From assembly GCA_023456105.1 (NCBI GenBank), contig JAEYAO010000092.1:1-52250 (forward strand): a stretch of DNA of 52,250 nt, written 5' to 3'. Below are positions 1-9,114 of the stretch, piece after piece (positions within the stretch are counted from its first letter, which is position 1; every line of letters starts with the position of its first letter). This DNA is from Pseudomonadota bacterium. GTDB taxonomy: Bacteria; Pseudomonadota; Alphaproteobacteria; Caulobacterales; Caulobacteraceae. The position numbers were made by a program, and so were the translations under genes. The notes under the pieces were generated by a model. That model saw only the letters and a list, made by a program, of their open reading frames with translations, was not told the DNA's origin and did not search any database.

Positions 1-252
1 CTCCAGCGCCCCGCGCCCCGTCAGCCGTGCCCCGACGCCGCGTCGCCGCGCCGCTGGCCGCACCGCCAGCGTCAGGATCTCGGCTTCGTCCAGCACCACC
101 CGCAGCATGATGAAGCCGTCGTCCTCGGCGACCACCAGCACCCCAAGCTGGGCGGCCAGGGCGTCGAGTTCCGCTTCGCTCCAGGGCGTTGCAAAGGCTT
201 CCGCATGGATGGCGGCCAGCCGCTCCATGTCGGCGGACGGCACCTGCGCCAT
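1..252 (-). CDS. rimI: Ribosomal protein alanine N-acetyltransferase RimI (partial, cut by window edge)
   Basis: GNAT-family acetyltransferase expected to acetylate the N-terminal alanine of ribosomal protein S18 in the cytoplasm. The first 84 codons are visible, starting at an ATG that overlaps the tsaB stop (ATGA). Residues 20-26 read FATPWSE, close to the HPWSE motif near the start of RimI. Residues 60-77 hold the acetyl-CoA motif A, LTLAVRPAARRRGVGARL, with the R/Q-x-x-G-x-G/A pyrophosphate loop. The C-terminal half lies outside the window. The tsaB-rimI pairing is common in bacteria and supports the call. A different GNAT enzyme is possible but less likely in this context. Confidence 0.88.
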   Translation of the reverse strand, partial: MAQVPSADMERLAAIHAEAFATPWSEAELDALAAQLGVLVVAEDDGFIMLRVVLDEAEILTLAVRPAARRRGVGARLTGRGALE

Positions 253-923
253 CACTTCGCGCCCGGCTGGCGCGGCTGGCCCGGCAGGCGGGTCGGCGCC
301 GTGGCGTCGGGGGCACGCAGGTACAGCGGCCGGGGCGGGTGCGTCTCGGGATCGAGCGCGAGGGTCAGCCGCGCCAGAGCCTCGGGACTGGGCGCAGGCA
401 GCGGCTCGACCGCGCCCTGCATCTGCGGAAAGGCGGCCGCGAGCACCGGACCGCCCGACCCCACCAGCCGCCATTCTCCATCCGCCAGCCGTTCGGCGGC
501 CTCAGTCAGGGACAGGGCCTCCGCTTCGCCCTCGGCCGCGCCGTCGCGGAACAGGCGCGCATAGACCTGGTCGCGCCGGGCGTCGATCAGGGCGGCGACC
601 GGTCCGTCCTGGGTGACGGAGGCGGCCAGGGCGTCCAGCGCCGACACCCCGACCACCGGCCGGTCCAGCGCCTCGCCCAGACCCAGCGCGAACGCCAGGC
701 CGACGCGCAGGCCGGTGAACGAGCCGGGTCCCACGGTGACGCCGATCCGCTCGACCGCGTGGAAGCCGATCCCCGCCTCGGCCATCGCATCCCGCACAAA
801 GCCGCCCAGCCGTTCGGAATGGCCCTTGCTCATCAACTCCGAGCGCACGCCCAGCGGCCGCGGGCCGTCGAACACGGCGGCGGTGCAGGCGCCCAGCGCC
901 GTGTCGATCACCAGAACGATCAT
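252..923 (-). CDS. tsaB: tRNA N6-adenosine threonylcarbamoyltransferase complex subunit TsaB
   Basis: 223-residue ASKHA-fold protein. TsaB is the non-catalytic partner of TsaD in making the t6A37 modification of ANN-decoding tRNAs. The N-terminus MIVLVIDTALGACTAAVFDG is the phosphate-1-like strand-loop of the fold, and GPGSFTGLRVGLAF at about residues 65-78 is the family signature. The length fits the family. It lies 19 nt downstream of the Nfu gene and its stop overlaps the rimI start, so the genes are probably co-transcribed. tsaD and tsaE are not in this window. Confidence 0.95.
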   Translation of the reverse strand: MIVLVIDTALGACTAAVFDGPRPLGVRSELMSKGHSERLGGFVRDAMAEAGIGFHAVERIGVTVGPGSFTGLRVGLAFALGLGEALDRPVVGVSALDALAASVTQDGPVAALIDARRDQVYARLFRDGAAEGEAEALSLTEAAERLADGEWRLVGSGGPVLAAAFPQMQGAVEPLPAPSPEALARLTLALDPETHPPRPLYLRAPDATAPTRLPGQPRQPGAK

Positions 924-942
924 GGCGACGGCTTCGTGCGCG

Positions 943-1500
943 CTACAGCGTCTGCTCGACGCGCGTCACCTCGGGCACATAGTGCCGCATCATCTGCTCG
1001 ACGCCGGCCTTCAGCGTGGCCGAGGACGAGGGGCAGCCGGCGCAGGCGCCGCGCATGCGCAGGCTCAGCACGCCCGTCTCCTCGTCGAAGGCGTCGAACA
1101 GGATGTCGCCGCCGTCCTGGGCCACCGCCGGGCGGATGCGGCTGTCCAGCAGGGCCTTGATCTCGGCCACCACCTCGCTGTCTTCGCCGGCGTCCTGCGC
1201 CTGCTCCCAGCCGGCGCGCAGCAGCGGCTGACCGGACACGAAGTGATCCATGATGACGCTCAGGATCGGCGCCTTCATCTCCGACCAGTCCGGGCCCCGT
1301 GCGTCACGCGTCACCGAAACGTAGTCGCCGCCGAAGAAGACGCCGCCGACGCCCTCCAGCTCGAACAGGGCCTCGGCCAGCGGCGAGGCCGTCGCCTCGT
1401 CGACCGTGCGGTACTCCAGCGCGGCGGCCGGCGAGACGTCGCGGCCGGGCAGGAACTTCAGCACATTGGGATTGGGCGTGGGTTCGGTCTGGATGAACAT
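943..1500 (-). CDS. NifU-family Fe-S cluster scaffold/carrier (Nfu type)
   Basis: 185 residues with two domains. Residues 1-90 are the Nfu N-terminal domain, opening with the typical FIQTEPTPNPNVLKF. Residues 108-180 are the NifU C-terminal domain, with CAGC (C153, C156) that bridges a [4Fe-4S] cluster between two monomers. The protein should receive clusters from a primary assembly system and pass them to target apoproteins. The domain order is that of mitochondrial-type Nfu, not of gamma-proteobacterial NfuA, whose N-terminal domain is a degenerate A-type carrier. It sits 20 nt from each neighbour in the HerA-like - nfu - tsaB - rimI operon. Confidence 0.93.
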   Translation of the reverse strand: MFIQTEPTPNPNVLKFLPGRDVSPAAALEYRTVDEATASPLAEALFELEGVGGVFFGGDYVSVTRDARGPDWSEMKAPILSVIMDHFVSGQPLLRAGWEQAQDAGEDSEVVAEIKALLDSRIRPAVAQDGGDILFDAFDEETGVLSLRMRGACAGCPSSSATLKAGVEQMMRHYVPEVTRVEQTL

Positions 1501-1520
1501 GGCCGGGAGATGCGCTCGCG

Positions 1521-2990
1521 CTACCGGCGGCGCAAGCCCCCCAGCACGCCGCGCAGCAGCTCGCGCGTCAGGGTCGATCCGGCGGTGCGCAGGACCGATT
1601 TGGTCAGGGCCTCCATCGGCGTCTGGCGATTGGAGGCGCGGGCGCGGGGCTTCGGCTTTTCCGCCGGAGCGCGCGGGGGCGGCGCCCCGGCCTCGGCCTC
1701 GGCCCGACGTTCGGCCAGCCGTTCGGCGGCGGAGTCTCGATCGATCCGCTCGTCGTACAGGCCCCGTACCGGACTTTGCACCATGACCTGCGCCCGCTCG
1801 GCCGGCGTCGCGGGACCGACCCGGCTGTTGGGCGGGCGGATGCGCGTGCGGGCGACAACGGTCGGCGCGCCCTTCTCGTCCAGGACGGACACCAGCGCCT
1901 CGCCGACGCCCAGCCCCTGGATCGCCTGCGCGGTGTCAAAGGCGGGATTGGCGCGAAAGCTTTGCGCCGCGGCCTTCAGGCCCTTCTGCTCGGCGGGCGT
2001 ATAGGCGCGCAGGGCGTGCTGGACGCGGTTTCCCAGTTGGGCCAACACGGGATCGGGGACGTCCGCCGGGTTCTGCGTCACGAAGTAGACGCCGACGCCC
2101 TTGGACCGGATCAGGCGCACCACCTGCTCCACCTTGTCGCGCAGGGCCGCGGGCATGTCGTCGAACAAGAGGTGCGCCTCGTCAAAGAAGAACACCAGTC
2201 GCGGGCGGTCCAGGTCGCCGACTTCCGGCAGCTGCTCGAACAACTCGGACAGCAGCCACAACAGAAAGGCGGCGTAGAGCCGCGGCGTGTTCATCAAGCG
2301 GACGGCGTGAAGCACATTGATCTGGCCCCGCCCGTCCAGACCCGTGCGCAGCAGGTCCTCCAGCCGCAGCGCCGGTTCGCCGAACAGGGCCTGTCCGCCG
2401 TCCCGCTCCAGTTGCAGCAGCGCGCGCTGGATGGCGGAGACCGAGGCGGGCGAGACGCGGCCGACCTCCCGGCCGATGCGCTCGGCGTTCTCCGCCACAT
2501 AGACGAGCATGCTGCGCAGGTCGTCGAGGTCCAGCAGCAGCAGGCCTTCCTGATCGGCGACGTGAAAGGCGACGGACAGCACGCCTTCCTGAACCTCGCT
2601 GAGGTCCAGCATCCGGGCCAGCAGCACCGGCCCGACCTCGGACACCGTGGTCCGCACGGGATGTCCGGCCTCGCCGTGGACGTCCCAGAACACCACGGGC
2701 GCCGAGCGAGGCGTCAGCGGCCCGCCGAGCTCGACGGCGCGGTCGGCGAGCGGACCTTCGGACAGGCCCGAACAGCAAAGGCCGGAAAGGTCGCCCTTCA
2801 CATCGGCGCAGAACACGGCCGTTCCAGCGTCGGAAAAACCCTCGGCCATCAGTTGCAAGGTCACGGTCTTGCCCGTTCCGGTCGCGCCGGCGATCAGCCC
2901 GTGGCGGTTGGCCCGGCGCAGCCAAAGGGACTGGGCCTCGCCTCCGTGTTCCGGCGGGGCGCAGCCCAAAAACAACGCGGCGTCGGACAT
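1521..2990 (-). CDS. HerA-like / DUF853 P-loop ATPase
   Basis: 489-residue ATPase of the helicase HerA-like C-terminal family (DUF853, YjgR type). Walker A is GATGTGKT at residues 35-42, and Walker B is in FFFDEAHLLF. The C-terminal 80 residues are Arg/Pro-rich and probably disordered. The frame stays open upstream, but I chose the ATG at 2990 because GGAGAGG lies just upstream and the family begins at this point. Members are related to the FtsK/HerA translocases; their cellular role is poorly defined. It heads the operon that includes nfu and tsaB. No NurA-like nuclease partner is present, so a DNA-end-resection HerA-NurA role is not indicated. Confidence 0.9.
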   Translation of the reverse strand: MSDAALFLGCAPPEHGGEAQSLWLRRANRHGLIAGATGTGKTVTLQLMAEGFSDAGTAVFCADVKGDLSGLCCSGLSEGPLADRAVELGGPLTPRSAPVVFWDVHGEAGHPVRTTVSEVGPVLLARMLDLSEVQEGVLSVAFHVADQEGLLLLDLDDLRSMLVYVAENAERIGREVGRVSPASVSAIQRALLQLERDGGQALFGEPALRLEDLLRTGLDGRGQINVLHAVRLMNTPRLYAAFLLWLLSELFEQLPEVGDLDRPRLVFFFDEAHLLFDDMPAALRDKVEQVVRLIRSKGVGVYFVTQNPADVPDPVLAQLGNRVQHALRAYTPAEQKGLKAAAQSFRANPAFDTAQAIQGLGVGEALVSVLDEKGAPTVVARTRIRPPNSRVGPATPAERAQVMVQSPVRGLYDERIDRDSAAERLAERRAEAEAGAPPPRAPAEKPKPRARASNRQTPMEALTKSVLRTAGSTLTRELLRGVLGGLRRR

Positions 2991-3245
2991 TCGGGCCTCT
3001 CCGTGGCGGTGCGCGGACCGGTCTAGCCCAGCCTTTCGACGACGCAAGCGTCCGCTGCGACCGCCTGCCGCGCGACAGTTTCGCAAATCAGGCGATCCGG
3101 CTCTTGCGGCTTCGGCGCAGGGGCCTATCTACCGCCCATCGTCGCGGGCCCATCCCCTCCTGTTCGCGGCGCTGAACCGGCGCCACCCTCCCTCCCCCTC
3201 GGCGCCGGCCAAAGCAGGCCGTCGGACTCCCCCAGTCCGGCGGCC

Positions 3246-4046
3246 TTGACCACCGCAGTGTCCGCTCCGGCCATGGCGCAGACCACCCCCGACTGGACCG
3301 GCCCCTATGTCGGCGTGTTCATCGGCGGCAACCAGGCCAACGATCAGGGCGACGAGCGCCTGCGCTTCGACCGCAACCTGGACGGAAACTACGGCGAGAC
3401 GGTTTCCACTGCCGCCGGCGCCGACGCCTTCAGCCCCGGCTTCTGCGACGGCGCGGCCAACACGGCCCTGGCCGCCGACGGCTGCTCGGACGACAAAACC
3501 GGCTACGAGTTCGGCGTGCGCGGCGGCTATGACTGGCAGTTCGGCAACTTCGTGGTCGGCGCCGTGGGCGAATACAGCGCCGGCGCGGCCGAGGACACGG
3601 TGACCGGCTTCTCCACCACCCCGGCCAACTATGTGTTCACCCGCGAGCTGGAGCAGCTGGCCGCCGCGCGGGTGCGCCTCGGCTATGCAGCCGGCCCGGC
3701 CCTGATCTACGCCACCGGCGGCGGCGCCTGGGCCAAGGTCAAGAACCGCTTCTTCAGCTCCAACACCGCCAACAGCTTCTCCGAGACGGTCGATGACCAG
3801 GACGCGGACGGCTATCAGTGGGGCGGCGGCGTGGAATATGCGCTGGCTCCGAACCTGTCGGTCACCGGCGAATACCTCTACACCTCGCTGGACGCGGGCG
3901 ATCACGTGGTGCGGGTGACCCGAGGCTCCGCGCCGGCCACCAACCCCTTTGTGCTGGCGCCGAATACGGCGGGCACGGACATGATCCGCTCCAACAGCAA
4001 GTTCGGGCTGCACGCGGTTCGCCTCGGCATGAACTACCGCTTCTAG
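3246..4046 (+). CDS. Porin-like outer-membrane beta-barrel protein with damaged 5' end
   Basis: The mature part is a typical small beta-barrel of the opacity-protein type: WTGPYVGVFIGGNQ near the start, alternating aromatic/Gly-rich strands such as GYEFGVRGGYDWQFG, and a C-terminal strand LGMNYRF ending in Phe as needed for BAM recognition. FCDG and DGCSDD place two cysteines in an extracellular-type loop. The signal peptide is the odd part. SAPAMA followed by QTTPDW is a good signal-peptidase site, but only nine residues precede it if TTG 3246 is the start, and there is no basic n-region. The frame is open further upstream but has no ATG for about 240 bases. The gene may be newly inactivated, or carry a sequencing or indel error around 3240. 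Confidence 0.65.
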   Translation: MTTAVSAPAMAQTTPDWTGPYVGVFIGGNQANDQGDERLRFDRNLDGNYGETVSTAAGADAFSPGFCDGAANTALAADGCSDDKTGYEFGVRGGYDWQFGNFVVGAVGEYSAGAAEDTVTGFSTTPANYVFTRELEQLAAARVRLGYAAGPALIYATGGGAWAKVKNRFFSSNTANSFSETVDDQDADGYQWGGGVEYALAPNLSVTGEYLYTSLDAGDHVVRVTRGSAPATNPFVLAPNTAGTDMIRSNSKFGLHAVRLGMNYRF

Positions 4047-4099
4047 GCGAGATCGCGGCTCGTTTCCGCCTCCTTCTCGACTGAACGTCGATAATCCAG

Positions 4100-4136
4100 A
4101 CCGGGTTCGTCGAAAGACGGGCCCGGTTTTCTCTTT
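4100..4136 (+). terminator. Rho-independent terminator after the porin-like gene
   Basis: A 12-bp stem (4100-4111 with 4116-4127, including two G-U pairs) is closed by a GAAA tetraloop and followed by TTTCTCTTT. It lies about 55 bases after the porin stop and separates that gene from the glutamate dehydrogenase gene. Confidence 0.85.
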
Positions 4137-4257
4137 GGGGGTTTTCGCCGCTTCGGATCGGGCCTAGTCAGGTGATCACGGCGGCGTTCCGGCGTCACAG
4201 GACGACGGGCTCGCCGCGCCCCTCGCGGCCCAGCCGCGCCTTGCGAGACCGTTCTTC

Positions 4258-7200
4258 ATGTCCGCCGTCGACCTGCGTTCGAAGCCCTCCGCGCCTGCTG
4301 ATCTGGACGCCGTCAGCCAGGCGTATTCCCGTCTGGGCGGCGATGGGGCGAACCCCGGGGCCGTGCGCGCCTTCCTGGCCCAGGCCTTTGAGGACTATTC
4401 CGCCGACGAAACGCCGCAGATCGACGGCGAGGACTTCGCCTGCCTTCTGGTCGACGCATGGCGCGCGGCCGAGGCGCAGGCGGACGGCGCCGCGCCCACG
4501 ATCACCGTGGGACCGCTGACCGGCGCGGGAGGCCGCGCGGTCGGCTATGATCTGGTGCGCATCGTTCAGGCGGATGCGCCTTTCCTGGTCGACAGCGTGC
4601 TGGGGGAACTGGCCGAAGCGGACGTGTCCGTGCGCGCCCTGTTCCACCCGGTGGTCGAAATGGGCGATGGGCGGCGCCTGTCGGTGATCCTGCTGGTTCT
4701 TGATCCGATCACCCAGGAGCGGCGCGACGGTCTGGGCGAGGGGCTCGCCGCAACCCTGGCGGATGTTCGCCAGGCGGTGGCCGACCATCCCGCCATGCTG
4801 GACCTGATGCGCCGGGCGATCGCGCAGCTCGAAGCGGGCGCCCCGGTCGCCGAGGAGGCCGTGGCCGCCGAGAACGTCGCCTTTCTGCGCTGGCTCAAGA
4901 GCGATCACTTCGTCTTCCTGGGCGCGCGGGACTATGACTATCCCCGCGCGGAGGACGGCGACTACGAGGCCGAGGCGCCGCTGAGCCAGTCGGGCGAAGG
5001 CCTGGGCGTGCTGCGCGACCCCGAGCGCCGAGTGCTGCGCCGCGGCAACGAGCCGGCGGTGCTGACGCGCCAGATGCGCCGCCAGATGGACCTGTCCGAA
5101 CCGGTCACCGTGGCCAAGGCCAACCTGCGCTCGCGGGTGCATCGCCGCGCCTACATGGACTACATCGGCGTCAAGAAGTACGGGCCGGACGGCCGCGCCT
5201 CGGGCGAGACCCGCTTTGTCGGCCTGTTCACGGCCGAGGCCTATGACCACGTCGCCGCCGAGGTCCCGCTGATCCGGCGCAAGGTGGCGGGCGTTCTGGC
5301 GCGCGCGGACAAGGCGCCGGGCAGCCACAATGAAAAGCGCCTGCGCAACATCCTGGACAACTATCCCCGCGACGAGCTGTTCCAGATCACCGAGGACGAG
5401 CTGCTGTCGATCTCGCTGGGGGTGCTGCACCTCTACGACCGTCCGCGCATCCGCATCTTCACCCGCCCCGATCCGTTCGACCGTTTCGTTTCGGTGCTGT
5501 GCTTCATTCCGCGCGAACGGTTCGACGCGGCGGTGCGCCAGCGCATCGGCCAGATCCTGGCGCGCGCTTGGGGCGGCCGGGTCTCGGCCTGGTATCCGCA
5601 GCTGTCCGAAGCGCCCCTGGTCCGCGTCCACTACATCATCGGCGTGACGCCCGGCGACCATCCGACGCCGGACATGCAGCAGCTGGAAGCGGACGTGGCC
5701 GAGGCCGGGCGCGGCTGGGTCGAAAGGTTCGAGACCGCGCTGCGCCGCGACGGCGTGGATGAGGTCGAGGTCGGTCCGCTCAGCGCGCGATGGGCCCGGG
5801 CCTTCGGCGCCGCCTACCGCGACCGCTACGACGCCGGGGAAGCCGCGATCGACCTGGAGGCGCTGACCACGGTCGGGGAGGGCGGGGCGCCGCTCGCCGT
5901 GCGCGCCTTCCGTCACGCCGACGACAGTCCGCTGCAGTTCCGCTTCAAGCTGTATCGGCGGGGTCCGGCGGTGCCGCTGTCCGACGTTCTGCCGATCCTG
6001 GCCGACATGGGACTGAAGACGCTGGAGGAATACGGCTATCCGATCCGTCCGGCCGGCGACGCCGAGATCCACGTTCACGAGTTCCTGATGGAAGACCCGC
6101 GCGGCGAGGCGCTGGTGTTCGACGAGATCCGGCGCCCGTTCGAGCAGGCGTTCGCCGCGGCCTGGAGCGGCCTGACGGAGAGCGACGGCTTCAACCGGCT
6201 GGTGGTCGAACTGGGCGTCTCCTGGCGCGAGGCGGCGCTGATCCGCACCCTGGCGCGCTATCGCCAGCAGACGGGCCTGGATCCGTCCCAGGCGGTGCAG
6301 GAAGAGGCCCTGCGGGAATATCCCGATGTGTCGCGCGCCCTGCTGAAGCTGTGGGAGGCCAAGTTCGCCGGTGAGGGCGATGCGGCCAGCCGCCAAGGCG
6401 CCGTGGCCGAGCAGGAAGCCGCCATCGCCGCCCAGCTGCAGGCTGTGAAGAGCCTGGATCACGACCGCGCCCTGCGCCGCCTCGCCGCCCTCATCGGAGC
6501 GATCAAGCGCACCAACTTCTACCAGACGGATGCGGACGGCGCGCCCAAGCCGCACATCTCGATCAAGATCGCCTCGCGCGAGCTGGACGACCTGCCGCTG
6601 CCCAAGCCCTATCGCGAGATCTTCGTCTGGGCGCCGCACGTCGAGGGCGTGCACCTGCGCTTCGGCCCCGTGGCGCGCGGGGGCCTGCGCTGGTCCGACC
6701 GCCGCGACGACTTCCGCACCGAGGTGCTGGGCCTGGTCAAGGCGCAGCAGGTCAAGAATGCGGTGATCGTGCCCGTCGGCTCCAAGGGCGGCTTCTATCC
6801 CAAGCAGCTGCCGCGCACCGGCGACCGTGAGGCGATCCAGGGCGAGGCGATCCGCGCCTATCGCACCTTCCTGTCGGGCCTCTTGGACATCACCGACAAC
6901 ATCGGCGCGGACGGCGGCGTGGTCCGCCCCGCCAACGTGATCGCCTGGGAGGGAGACGACCCTTATCTGGTGGTTGCGGCCGACAAGGGCACCGCCACCT
7001 TCTCCGACATCGCCAACGGCGTGTCTGCGACCTACGGCTTCTGGCTTGGCGACGCCTTCGCCTCGGGCGGCTCGGTCGGTTACGACCACAAGGCCATGGG
7101 CATCACCGCGCGCGGCGCGTGGGAGGCGGTCAAGCGTCACTTCCGCGAAATGGGCAAGGACATCCAGACAGAGCCCTTCACCATGGTGGGCGTCGGCGAC

Positions 7201-9105
7201 ATGTCCGGCGACGTGTTCGGCAACGGCGCGCTTCTGTCCAAGGCCACGCGCCTGGTCGCCGCCTTCGACCACCGCGACATCTTCATCGATCCGAACCCGG
7301 ATCATGTGACCGGCTGGACCGAGAGAAGGCGGCTGTTCGACCTGCCGCGCTCGTCCTGGCAGGACTATGACAAGAGCCTGATCTCCGAGGGCGGCGGTGT
7401 GTTCTCGCGCTCCGCCAAGTCGATCCCGCTCTCGCCGCAGATCAAGGCCGCGCTGGACATCTCCGAGGACAGCCTGGATCCCGTCAGCCTGATCCGCGCC
7501 ATCCTGAAGGCGCCGGCCGAGCTGCTCTACCTCGGCGGCATCGGCACCTATGTGAAGTCGGCCGCCGAGACGGACGCTCAGGTCGGGGACAAGTCCACGG
7601 ACGCCCTGCGCATCAACGCCGACGAGCTACGGGTCAAGGTGGTGGGCGAGGGGGCCAACCTCGGCTTCACCCAAGCGGGGCGCATCGCCTTCGGCCACGC
7701 CGGAGGGCGCATCAACACCGACGCCATCGACAACTCGGCGGGCGTGGACACCTCCGACCACGAGGTCAACATCAAGATCCTGGTCGGCTCGGCGGTGACC
7801 AACGGGACCCTGCCGGCGGATCAGCGCACGGACCTGCTGGCCTCCATGACCGAAGAGGTCGGGCTGAAGGTGCTGGCCCACAACTACGACCAGACCCTGG
7901 CGCTGACGCTGCAGCAGGCGGAAGGCGCCAGGGCGCTCGACAGCCAGCAGCGCTTCATGCAGACGCTGTCCGCGCGCGGAAAGCTGGACCGCAAGGTCGA
8001 GGGCCTGCCCAATGACGCCCGCATGCGCGAGATGACGGCTTCGGGCACGCCGCTCAGCCGGCCGGAGATCGCGGTCCTGACCGCCTACGGCAAGCTTGAG
8101 CTGTCGGACGACATCGTGGCCTCCTCCGCGCCCGAGGATCCGGCTTTCGAGCAGGTGCTGGTCCGCTACTTCCCGCAAGCGCTGGCCCGGTTCGAGCCGG
8201 AGATGAAGAGCCACCGGCTGCGGCGGGAGATCATCGCCACGGTGATGGCCAATGAGATCGTCAACATGTGCGGTCCGACCTTCCCCGATCGCCTGCGCGG
8301 CGCCGCCGAATGCGACACGGGCGCCCTGACCGTGGCGTTCGAGGCCGCACGCCGCATCTTCCGCCTGGACGAGGCGTGGGACGCCGTGTCCGCCCTGGAC
8401 CACAAGATTTCGGCCGAGGCGCAAGTCGCCCTCTACAACGAAATCTCCGTAGTGCTGCGGCGCCAGACCTTCTGGATGGCGCGGCGGGCCAAGACCGGCC
8501 TCGGCGTCCAGGCCCTTTTCGACGCCTATCGGCCGGTGGCCGAAGCCATCCACGCCGAAGGCCCGACGGTTCTGTCGCGGTTCGAGCAGGGCCGCCTGGA
8601 GGACCGGGTTCGCCGTTTCGCCGACAAGGGGGCGCCCGAGGCCCTGACGCAGGGCGTGGCCATCCTGCGCCCGCTGGTCGCCGCCTTCGACATCGGCGAC
8701 CTTTCTTCGGAGACCGGCTGGCCCGTGGCGGCGATGGCCCGGCTGTACCACCAGGTCGGAGCCGCCTTCGACTTCGACCGGCTGCGGGCGGCGGCGGGGT
8801 CGATCCCGTCCGTCGATCACTTCGACCGTCTGGCCGTGCGCCGGCTGATCGAGGATCTGATGGGCGAGCAGCGCACGCTGACCCGTGCGGTGGCGCGCGC
8901 CTCCGACCCGTCGGTCGGCGTCAGCGAAGAGGCGGCGGAAGCGTCCGTCGACGCCTGGATCGGAGCCCGTCAGGGCGTCGTGGAAGGCGTGCGCGCCTCG
9001 GTCGACGAGATCGAGGGCTCCGGCTCCGGCTGGACCTTCGCCAAGCTGACCATCGCCAACGCCACCATCCGCGACCTGGCGGTCTCGGCCGCGCAGCAGG
9101 GCTAG
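4258..9105 (+). CDS. gdhZ: NAD-dependent glutamate dehydrogenase, large (about 180 kDa) type
   Basis: 1615 residues, the length of the L_180 class. It oxidatively deaminates glutamate to 2-oxoglutarate using NAD. The catalytic domain is central: RFGPVARGGLRWSDRRDDFR at about residues 801-820, and the active-site lysine K843 in PVGSKGGF. The NAD-binding fold follows, with VVGEGANLGFTQAGRIAF near residue 1130. The long N-terminal region carries the ACT-like regulatory modules of this class. In Caulobacter crescentus the orthologue GdhZ also binds FtsZ and couples metabolism to division; transferring that role here is inference. No strong Shine-Dalgarno is visible at the chosen ATG. A UspA-like gene follows after 9 nt. 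Confidence 0.95.
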   Translation: MSAVDLRSKPSAPADLDAVSQAYSRLGGDGANPGAVRAFLAQAFEDYSADETPQIDGEDFACLLVDAWRAAEAQADGAAPTITVGPLTGAGGRAVGYDLVRIVQADAPFLVDSVLGELAEADVSVRALFHPVVEMGDGRRLSVILLVLDPITQERRDGLGEGLAATLADVRQAVADHPAMLDLMRRAIAQLEAGAPVAEEAVAAENVAFLRWLKSDHFVFLGARDYDYPRAEDGDYEAEAPLSQSGEGLGVLRDPERRVLRRGNEPAVLTRQMRRQMDLSEPVTVAKANLRSRVHRRAYMDYIGVKKYGPDGRASGETRFVGLFTAEAYDHVAAEVPLIRRKVAGVLARADKAPGSHNEKRLRNILDNYPRDELFQITEDELLSISLGVLHLYDRPRIRIFTRPDPFDRFVSVLCFIPRERFDAAVRQRIGQILARAWGGRVSAWYPQLSEAPLVRVHYIIGVTPGDHPTPDMQQLEADVAEAGRGWVERFETALRRDGVDEVEVGPLSARWARAFGAAYRDRYDAGEAAIDLEALTTVGEGGAPLAVRAFRHADDSPLQFRFKLYRRGPAVPLSDVLPILADMGLKTLEEYGYPIRPAGDAEIHVHEFLMEDPRGEALVFDEIRRPFEQAFAAAWSGLTESDGFNRLVVELGVSWREAALIRTLARYRQQTGLDPSQAVQEEALREYPDVSRALLKLWEAKFAGEGDAASRQGAVAEQEAAIAAQLQAVKSLDHDRALRRLAALIGAIKRTNFYQTDADGAPKPHISIKIASRELDDLPLPKPYREIFVWAPHVEGVHLRFGPVARGGLRWSDRRDDFRTEVLGLVKAQQVKNAVIVPVGSKGGFYPKQLPRTGDREAIQGEAIRAYRTFLSGLLDITDNIGADGGVVRPANVIAWEGDDPYLVVAADKGTATFSDIANGVSATYGFWLGDAFASGGSVGYDHKAMGITARGAWEAVKRHFREMGKDIQTEPFTMVGVGDMSGDVFGNGALLSKATRLVAAFDHRDIFIDPNPDHVTGWTERRRLFDLPRSSWQDYDKSLISEGGGVFSRSAKSIPLSPQIKAALDISEDSLDPVSLIRAILKAPAELLYLGGIGTYVKSAAETDAQVGDKSTDALRINADELRVKVVGEGANLGFTQAGRIAFGHAGGRINTDAIDNSAGVDTSDHEVNIKILVGSAVTNGTLPADQRTDLLASMTEEVGLKVLAHNYDQTLALTLQQAEGARALDSQQRFMQTLSARGKLDRKVEGLPNDARMREMTASGTPLSRPEIAVLTAYGKLELSDDIVASSAPEDPAFEQVLVRYFPQALARFEPEMKSHRLRREIIATVMANEIVNMCGPTFPDRLRGAAECDTGALTVAFEAARRIFRLDEAWDAVSALDHKISAEAQVALYNEISVVLRRQTFWMARRAKTGLGVQALFDAYRPVAEAIHAEGPTVLSRFEQGRLEDRVRRFADKGAPEALTQGVAILRPLVAAFDIGDLSSETGWPVAAMARLYHQVGAAFDFDRLRAAAGSIPSVDHFDRLAVRRLIEDLMGEQRTLTRAVARASDPSVGVSEEAAEASVDAWIGARQGVVEGVRASVDEIEGSGSGWTFAKLTIANATIRDLAVSAAQQG

Positions 9106-9114
9106 GGCCGGGCC

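Noticed and set aside
1521..2990. HerA-NurA type anti-phage or DNA-end-processing system
   Set aside because: The ATPase is of the DUF853 type and has only housekeeping neighbours (nfu, tsaB, rimI); no nuclease or SIR2 partner is present.
3901..3920. CACGTG in the porin-like gene as a parS site
   Set aside because: Only the six-base core is present; neither flank matches.
4195..7305. Open frame of over 1000 codons on the minus strand opposite gdhZ
   Set aside because: Low-complexity, His/Arg/Gln/Asp-rich translation without any family motif; it mirrors the codon bias of the real gene, as expected in very GC-rich DNA.
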